Shown here one piece after another: positions 60,113 to 64,000 of a stretch of 64,000 bases of DNA (the first letter of the stretch is position 1; each line of letters begins with the position of its first letter). Source of the DNA: JACCUZ01 sp038246575 (GTDB taxonomy: Bacteria; Actinomycetota; Actinomycetes; JACCUZ01); contig JBBRVU010000002.1 of the NCBI GenBank assembly GCA_038246575.1, forward strand, positions 31,597-95,596. Reading direction: 5' to 3'. The position numbers and the translations under genes were made by a program. A model generated the notes under the pieces. It saw nothing but the letters and a program-made list of their open reading frames with translations. It searched no databases and had not been told where the DNA came from.

Positions 60113-60310
60113 CTATAGCACCTCGCACAGCATGTCCTCCGCCGCCTGCGCCATCCACCCGAGCGTCAGCCGGCCCGAACGGCGACGGCCCACGATGAAC
60201 CCCCGCAGGTACAGCCGCCGAGCCTCCTGCTCCGCCACCGGGTAGGGGCACGATGCGATAACCGACCGCCCGGCGGCGCCGGCACGGCGGCCACGCCGCC
60301 ACGCCGCCAC
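60113..60310 (-). CDS. possible small protein
   Basis: 65 residues from GTG 60310 on the minus strand. The part SVIASCPYPVAEQEARRLYLRGFIVGRRRSGRLTLGWMAQAAEDMLCEVL looks protein-like, with an amphipathic pattern, but no family is known. The start is unclear because the GTG lies inside an 8-bp tandem repeat. Confidence 0.35.
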   Translation of the reverse strand: MAAWRRGRRAGAAGRSVIASCPYPVAEQEARRLYLRGFIVGRRRSGRLTLGWMAQAAEDMLCEVL

Positions 60311-60318
60311 GCCGCCAC
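60291..60318 (+). repeat. 8-bp tandem repeat (CCACGCCG, 3.5 copies)
   Basis: Three full and one half copies of CCACGCCG. The unit is not a multiple of three, so copy changes would shift the frame of the small minus-strand open frame that starts here. No clear upstream frame joins it in a way that would prove phase switching. Confidence 0.6.
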
Positions 60319-60458
60319 AAGCTCGCCCGCCTCCACCCCGCCGATGCTAACGAGCGGCAACAATGTCCCGTGCTGACGGATATGATCGTTCCGCCATGAT
60401 GGCGGCGTCCAAGAGGGAATTGAGGCAGGACGTGCGGCCCTGAAACCGAGCCGCTGGA

Positions 60459-60992
60459 TCAGGGGCTGACGTCAAGGGCTCGTTGCACTAGGGTCCGATA
60501 TTCCGCCTCGGTCAGATGCCCGGCTCGATGAAGATCCGTCAGACGTTCTACGTCTTCCGGGAGCCCCGGATTGCCATCCATTGTCGCTTGCTCATGCGCG
60601 GCGGGCCGACTGACTGGTTGACGTAGGCCCTGCGTCTGTGGGGGCGAGTGGCCGGAGCGAGGACTCGCGTTCGACGGCCTTTGAATTTCTGGTGTTTCTT
60701 GTCGACGCGCTCCTCCACCAGCCGGGTCGGCCGCTGCGGCCAGCGTCTCATTGTTCGCTGCAGGTACAGGCTCTTGATGGACGCGGCGACTCATTACGTT
60801 TGCCACCGCCGCCATTATCAAGTACAGAACAGTGAAGTAAATGAGAAAGCCGACGATGAAATCTGCAAAGAAAGCGCCAGATGAAGCGTCCGGCCCAGCG
60901 TTGTAAGCCGCAATGACCAACCCCAACGATACCGCTATGCCGCTAGAGGCGCCCAGCACCCACCGAGGCATCTTGTCTTCGCGTTTCGTCAC
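60459..60992 (-). CDS. membrane protein with SHOCT domain
   Basis: 177 residues from GTG 60992 with GCGGAG upstream; a longer frame is open but has no better start. Two membrane helices (VLGASSGIAVSLGLVIAAYNAG and FADFIVGFLIYFTVLYLIMAAVANV) are followed by a Pro/Ala-rich linker and the C-terminal SHOCT motif DVERLTDLHRAGHLTEAEYRTLVQRAL. SHOCT is a short helical motif found at protein ends, thought to mediate oligomerisation or binding. Function unknown. Confidence 0.7.
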   Translation of the reverse strand: MTKREDKMPRWVLGASSGIAVSLGLVIAAYNAGPDASSGAFFADFIVGFLIYFTVLYLIMAAVANVMSRRVHQEPVPAANNETLAAAADPAGGGARRQETPEIQRPSNASPRSGHSPPQTQGLRQPVSRPAAHEQATMDGNPGLPEDVERLTDLHRAGHLTEAEYRTLVQRALDVSP

Positions 60993-61433
60993 TAGTACTC
61001 CGCGTCCATCCAGAGGCTTAGGTCTCGTCGCCAATGATCAGGGGGTTGAGACATTGGGACGAAGTTGCGAGGTCAACATCAGACACATGGAGCCCGAGTG
61101 AAGTGGGGTTGATGTGCCCAGCCATGCTAGCCGTCACCCCCCGATATGAGGTCCGCGTGGGCAAGTCGCTGCTGGCCGCCGAGGCTTGTCATGACCATCT
61201 TCGACCTCGTCGGCCGAATCGAGCTGCAACTCACCGGCGGGCCTCGACAGCCTCAACATGTCGAGCGCTGCAGGCTGCCCCGCCTATCGGGCGCCGGGTG
61301 GTCGCGGATTGGTCGCGCATCTGCGGTGAACGGCCGCAATCGACCGACACGAACCGACACGTTACGAGGCCGCTGACCTGCGGAAACGGCACGACGCGAC
61401 TTTCGCCGTCACGGCCCGACACCCCCTCGACCC
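60993..61433. other. gene-free stretch before the tRNA fragment
   Basis: About 440 bases with only shadow open frames. No protein, RNA or repeat is supported. It is probably element DNA left of the old attachment site. Confidence 0.4.
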
Positions 61434-61477
61434 GACTCATAATCCGCGGGTTGGGGGTTCAAGTCCCTCGCGGCGCA
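61434..61477 (+). other. tRNA 3' half with CAT anticodon, attachment-site fossil
   Basis: The segment reads as a tRNA from the anticodon loop to the discriminator base: loop CTCATAA (61436-61442, anticodon CAT 61438-61440), 3' anticodon arm TCCGC, five-base variable loop GGGTT, T stem GGGGG and CCCTC around TTCAAGT (61458-61464), 3' acceptor strand GCGGCGC and A at 61477. The 5' side before the loop does not pair properly, and no D arm or 5' acceptor strand is found. tRNA-Met or a CAT-anticodon Ile tRNA fits. Element attachment cores often run from the anticodon loop to the tRNA 3' end, and a broken integrase lies 50 bases away, so this is best read as a left-over att core. Confidence 0.7.
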
Positions 61478-61526
61478 CACCCTCTGACCTGGCCTTTCGC
61501 CCTCGTGGGCGAAGGGCCAGCGTCGT

Positions 61527-61938
61527 CTATGGTGCCAGCGTGGTGGCCTGTGGGCCCCACAGGGCGTCGCCCACTTTCGCCGCAGCGTCGTCCGCCAACT
61601 CCGGCATGACATGCGAGTAGGTGCCAAGCGTCAGGCTGATCTGCGAGTGCCCGAGCACCTGCATGACAACCCGCGCCGGCACACCCATCGTCAGCATGAC
61701 GGTGGCCGCGGTGTGCCGGGCATCGTGAAGCTTCGCCTGCCGAACACCGGCCGAGGCGAGCAGCTAGCGCCATGCGCGGTGGTCTGAGCGAGGGTCGAGC
61801 GGACGCCCGTTGGGCTGTGCGAACACAAGGCCGCGGTCCTGCCAGACGTTTGCTGCCGCGATGCGGTCCTCGAGTTGCGGGGTGGGCGTGACGGGCAGCC
61901 CGTCGCCGCCGCCGCGTGACGACCCATCAGGGTAGGCC
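61527..61938 (-). pseudogene. decayed tyrosine recombinase (C-terminal part)
   Basis: Minus-strand reading from about 61938: LAYPDGSSRGGGDGLPVTP, then DRGLVFAQPNGRPLDPRSDHRAWR, an in-frame TAG, LLASAGVRQAKLHDARHTAATVMLTMGVPARVVMQVLGHSQISLTLGTYSHVMPELADDAAAKV, stop at 61527. HDARHTAAT carries the HxxR box, GHSQISLT the Gly-His, and TYSHV the Tyr nucleophile. The N-terminus (core-binding domain and first Arg) is missing. It is thus a truncated integrase with an amber codon. Its 3' end points at the tRNA fragment, the usual layout for such integrases. Confidence 0.85.
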
Positions 61939-62298
61939 AACCTATGGGTTAGTCGATCGTTGATGTGGATCTACGAGCGGCCAAGGTAGGGGTACGTCCG
62001 TCGCCTGCATGATTCAGCCTTGGCCAGAACGATCGCGGGTGATCTGGTTGACAGGACTGTGGTGCCAGCCTGGTGGCCAGCAGTCGGCGTCCGTCGTGGT
62101 TCGCCGCCGGTCGCCGTCGTCAGCATAACGCTCTGACCTGCGATGACGTACCCCAGCGGACCACCCCGAACCCCCCTCCTACGATCTCTGGGTTCGCGGG
62201 CAGAATCTCGCCACCGATCGGGGCAGCACGCAGAGCAGGGCGCAGCCCGGGTTTGATAGTGCGCACCAGTGGGCGACGGGCGCACAAGTCTGATGGGA
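61939..62298. other. gene-free stretch between the integrase relic and serine recombinase
   Basis: About 360 bases. No gene, RNA or repeat is supported. It marks the junction between an older tRNA-type element end and the serine-recombinase end. Confidence 0.4.
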
Positions 62299-63633
62299 CT
62301 ATCGCCAGGCCACGGTCAGTCTCGCTGGGTCCCATCGGTGAGACGACGAAGACTGGGCAACGTGCACTGAAGCAATAAGCGCGGATGCGATCGTGCGACG
62401 TTGTAGGGGCGTCAGTTCGGGCCACCGCTCGCGTAGATCCGAGCGCGCCCATGCAGGCAGCCTTACGGTCGGCTTCGTTTCCGTCTGCAAGCGCTTGATC
62501 ACCTCGGCTCGGGCAGCTCGGTACTCGGCGAGGCTGATCTCTTGTCGCCCCCACATGGCGGCGAGCTCCGCGAGTTGGGAGTCGTCGGGGGGCGGGCTAG
62601 GTTTTGCGACGGACGGTGGCGGGGTGCGGGTCAACCGGGCCAACAGGACCTGTTCGATCGCCTGTTCTACGTGATCAACTTTGACCCAGATGCGGTTACA
62701 TCCACCGCCTCCTGGGGCGCAGAGGTAACCACCTTGGTTGCCTCGAAGGGCCGCGCCGCAAAGTCCACAGACGATGATGCCGGTGAGCCAGTAGCGCAGG
62801 GTTTGGTCGTTCTTGGGGCGAGCTTCGATGGTTGCCACGACAGAACGCCAAGTGGCCTCGTCGATTATCGCAGGCCAGGGCGCAGTGCCGACGATCTGGC
62901 CGCGGTGGATGAGAAGGCCGGCGAGGGTGGGGCGCAGCAGGACGCCGCGAAGACTCGTGCGACTCCACGGCCGGCCGCTCACAGTGGGTGCTCCTGACGC
63001 CACAAGGTCTCCTGTGATCGCGTTGAGGCTGTCGCCGGCAAGCACTCGAGCCGCCGCTCCGCGGATCACTTCCGCCTCGGCGTCGACAATCGCGCTCCGG
63101 TCGGCCAGGTAGCCGAAGGCCCGCTTACCACCCCCACCCCATCTGCCCTGGGCGGCAAGATCTTGCTTCACGCGGCGAACTCGCCGAGACGTGTCACGGC
63201 TGGCTTGATTTGCCATGGCCACCGCCACTCGGGCCATCGTGATACCGCTGTCGTGTGAAAGATCGAGGTTTCCCGTCACGGACCGCGCCGGTCGTCCCGT
63301 CGTCTCGCATACATCGATTAGGTCTTCGAGGTCGCGTGGGTCACGAGCTACGCGGTCCAGGTCGTATCCCGTGACGGCGTCGATGGCGCCCTCTGCGAGA
63401 TCAGTGAGCATGCGACGAAATTCGGGCCGAATGACTCGCGACGCCCGGCTGCCATCGGGAAGGCTCACTACTCGGCGCATGAACGCTGAAGTGTCGTTCT
63501 CGCGATAGATCTCGCTGACCGTCCAGCCCTGGCGGGCCGCGTAGGCACGGCAGTCTTCCTCTTGACGGGCCACCCCGCCCCCCTCGCCGGAGCGATCGTC
63601 AGAGATCCGCAGGTAAAGGCCAGTTGCAGGCAC
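62299..63633 (-). CDS. large serine recombinase (integrase of the element)
   Basis: 444 residues from GTG 63633 (VPATGLYLRISDD); the frame stays open further right into host DNA but that part is not homologous. The N-terminal resolvase domain has GLYLRISDDRSGEGGGVARQEEDCRAYA with the catalytic Ser in LRIS, GYDLDRVARDPRDLEDLID and DLSHDSGITMARVAVAMANQASRDTSRRVRRV. The recombinase domain contains GKRAFGYLADRSAIV, LVASGAPTVSGRPWSRTSLRGVLLRPTLAGLLIHRGQIVG, and a zinc ribbon CGLCGAALRGNQGGYLCAPGGGGCNR (~290-320), followed by a coiled-coil motif. Its start lies only a few tens of bases from the cpaF fragment, so it sits at the element end. Confidence 0.9.
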   Translation of the reverse strand: MPATGLYLRISDDRSGEGGGVARQEEDCRAYAARQGWTVSEIYRENDTSAFMRRVVSLPDGSRASRVIRPEFRRMLTDLAEGAIDAVTGYDLDRVARDPRDLEDLIDVCETTGRPARSVTGNLDLSHDSGITMARVAVAMANQASRDTSRRVRRVKQDLAAQGRWGGGGKRAFGYLADRSAIVDAEAEVIRGAAARVLAGDSLNAITGDLVASGAPTVSGRPWSRTSLRGVLLRPTLAGLLIHRGQIVGTAPWPAIIDEATWRSVVATIEARPKNDQTLRYWLTGIIVCGLCGAALRGNQGGYLCAPGGGGCNRIWVKVDHVEQAIEQVLLARLTRTPPPSVAKPSPPPDDSQLAELAAMWGRQEISLAEYRAARAEVIKRLQTETKPTVRLPAWARSDLRERWPELTPLQRRTIASALIASVHVAQSSSSHRWDPARLTVAWR

Positions 63634-63661
63634 GTGGAAATGGTACCGTCCCAATAACAGA
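63634..63661. other. predicted right attachment site (att) of the element
   Basis: The junction between the recombinase's start side and the cpaF fragment lies here. The cpaF homology (FVDAMLPDG) begins at 63662. The exact crossover bases cannot be set without the other junction or an empty site. The stretch carries the recombinase promoter/ribosome site and the host sequence joint. Confidence 0.6.
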
Positions 63662-64000
63662 TTCGTCGACGCGATGCTCCCCGACGGGTCCCGCCTGCAC
63701 GTCACGATCCCGGACATCACCCGACAGCACTGGTCGGTCAACATCCGCAAGTTCGTGGTGCGGGCCACCCATCTCGACGACCTCGTCGGTCTCGGCACGC
63801 TCACGGCCCAGGCCGCCGCATTCCTCGAGGCGGCGGTGTCGTCCGGCCTGAACGTGCTCGTCGCCGGCGGCACGCAGGCCGGCAAGACCACGCTGCTCAA
63901 CTGCCTCACTGCAGCGATCCCGTCGAGGGAACGCGTGGTGACCTGCGAGGAGGTCTTCGAGCTCAAGGTGCCGTTGCCGGACGTCGTGTCGATGCAGTGC
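63662..64000 (+). pseudogene. 3' part of an interrupted host cpaF/tadA-type gene (continues past the window)
   Basis: Reading from 63662: FVDAMLPDGSRLHVTIPDITRQHWSVNIRKFVVRATHLDDLVGLGTLTAQAAAFLEAAVSSGLNVLVAGGTQAGKTTLLNCLTAAIPSRERVVTCEEVFELKVPLPDVVSMQC, open to the last base. It lacks the N-terminal ~half of a CpaF ATPase and keeps Walker A GGTQAGKTTLL. The sequence begins abruptly at the recombinase, so the gene is interrupted and its 5' part should lie beyond the left edge of the element. It is not a copy of the element's own TadA at 1385-2851. A downstream start (ATG 63674) might still make a truncated ATPase. Confidence 0.85.

Noticed and set aside
60291..60318. 8-bp repeat as a proven phase-variation switch
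   Set aside because: No upstream frame joins a recognisable gene in any of the three phases.
63634..63966. N-terminal extension of the serine recombinase frame
   Set aside because: The open frame runs into the host cpaF gene on the other strand; the recombinase domain begins at VPATGLYLRIS, and the extension is not protein-like.

Overview
The window is high-GC actinomycete DNA, probably from a relative of Pseudonocardia or Amycolatopsis. That placing is an inference from gene families, GTG starts and leaderless -10 boxes, not a measured result. Almost all of it looks like the inside of one large integrative and conjugative element (ICE). The right end is visible: a large serine recombinase (62299-63633, minus) sits directly against the 3' half of an unrelated cpaF-type ATPase gene (63662 to the window end, plus), so the element appears to have inserted into a host tight-adherence (Tad) pilus ATPase gene. 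The left junction is outside the window.

Layout. (1) 1-9301: a tightly overlapping Tad-type pilus operon: SAF/CpaB-like protein (partial), ParA-like ATPase, TadA, TadB, TadC, Flp pilin, two TadE-like proteins, a TadG-like protein, and a 999-aa membrane protein with LysM and SARP/BTAD-type domains. (2) 9380-12060: secreted HNH nuclease with an excalibur domain, a second excalibur protein, a small Cys-rich protein and a lytic transglycosylase. (3) 12255-21630: one operon for an actinobacterial type IV secretion system: VirB2-like DUF6112 protein, VirB6/TrbL-like protein, SCO6880-like protein, VirB4-like ATPase, a DnaB-N domain protein, VirD4-like coupling protein and helical accessory proteins. 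A cluster of GTTGTCCG sites lies before it. (4) 23102-48476: a defence island. It holds an extended type III restriction-modification operon (HTH, PLD-SNF2 helicase, DUF4391, Mod, Res); an ADP-ribose/NAD-flavoured group (ARPP-1 protein, NrtR-like regulator, a protein of unknown function, macro-like-SIR2 fusion); a RecB-like nuclease-helicase; a DUF7662-YaaA-like-GIY-YIG protein with a YaaC partner and a NYN nuclease; and a GmrSD-like DUF262 enzyme, a NERD protein and an HNH/McrA-like nuclease. (5) 49021-53283: MobF relaxase, plus a duplicated broken copy of its 3' end on the other side of a membrane beta-propeller gene. (6) 53284-62298: a decayed zone with an ISL3-like transposase relic, an EAL-domain relic, a broken Fic gene, an HNH protein, a SHOCT-domain protein, and a tRNA 3' half beside a decayed tyrosine integrase, the fossil attachment end of another element. 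(7) 62299-64000: serine recombinase and interrupted host cpaF.

Together the relaxase, coupling protein, secretion channel, wall-cutting enzyme and recombinase make a plausible self-transferring element carrying several layers of anti-phage and anti-plasmid functions. The best leads for new biology are the macro-like-SIR2/ARPP-1/NrtR group, the DUF7662-YaaA-GIY-YIG/YaaC pair, and an ICE that interrupts a host pilus ATPase gene while carrying its own Tad locus.
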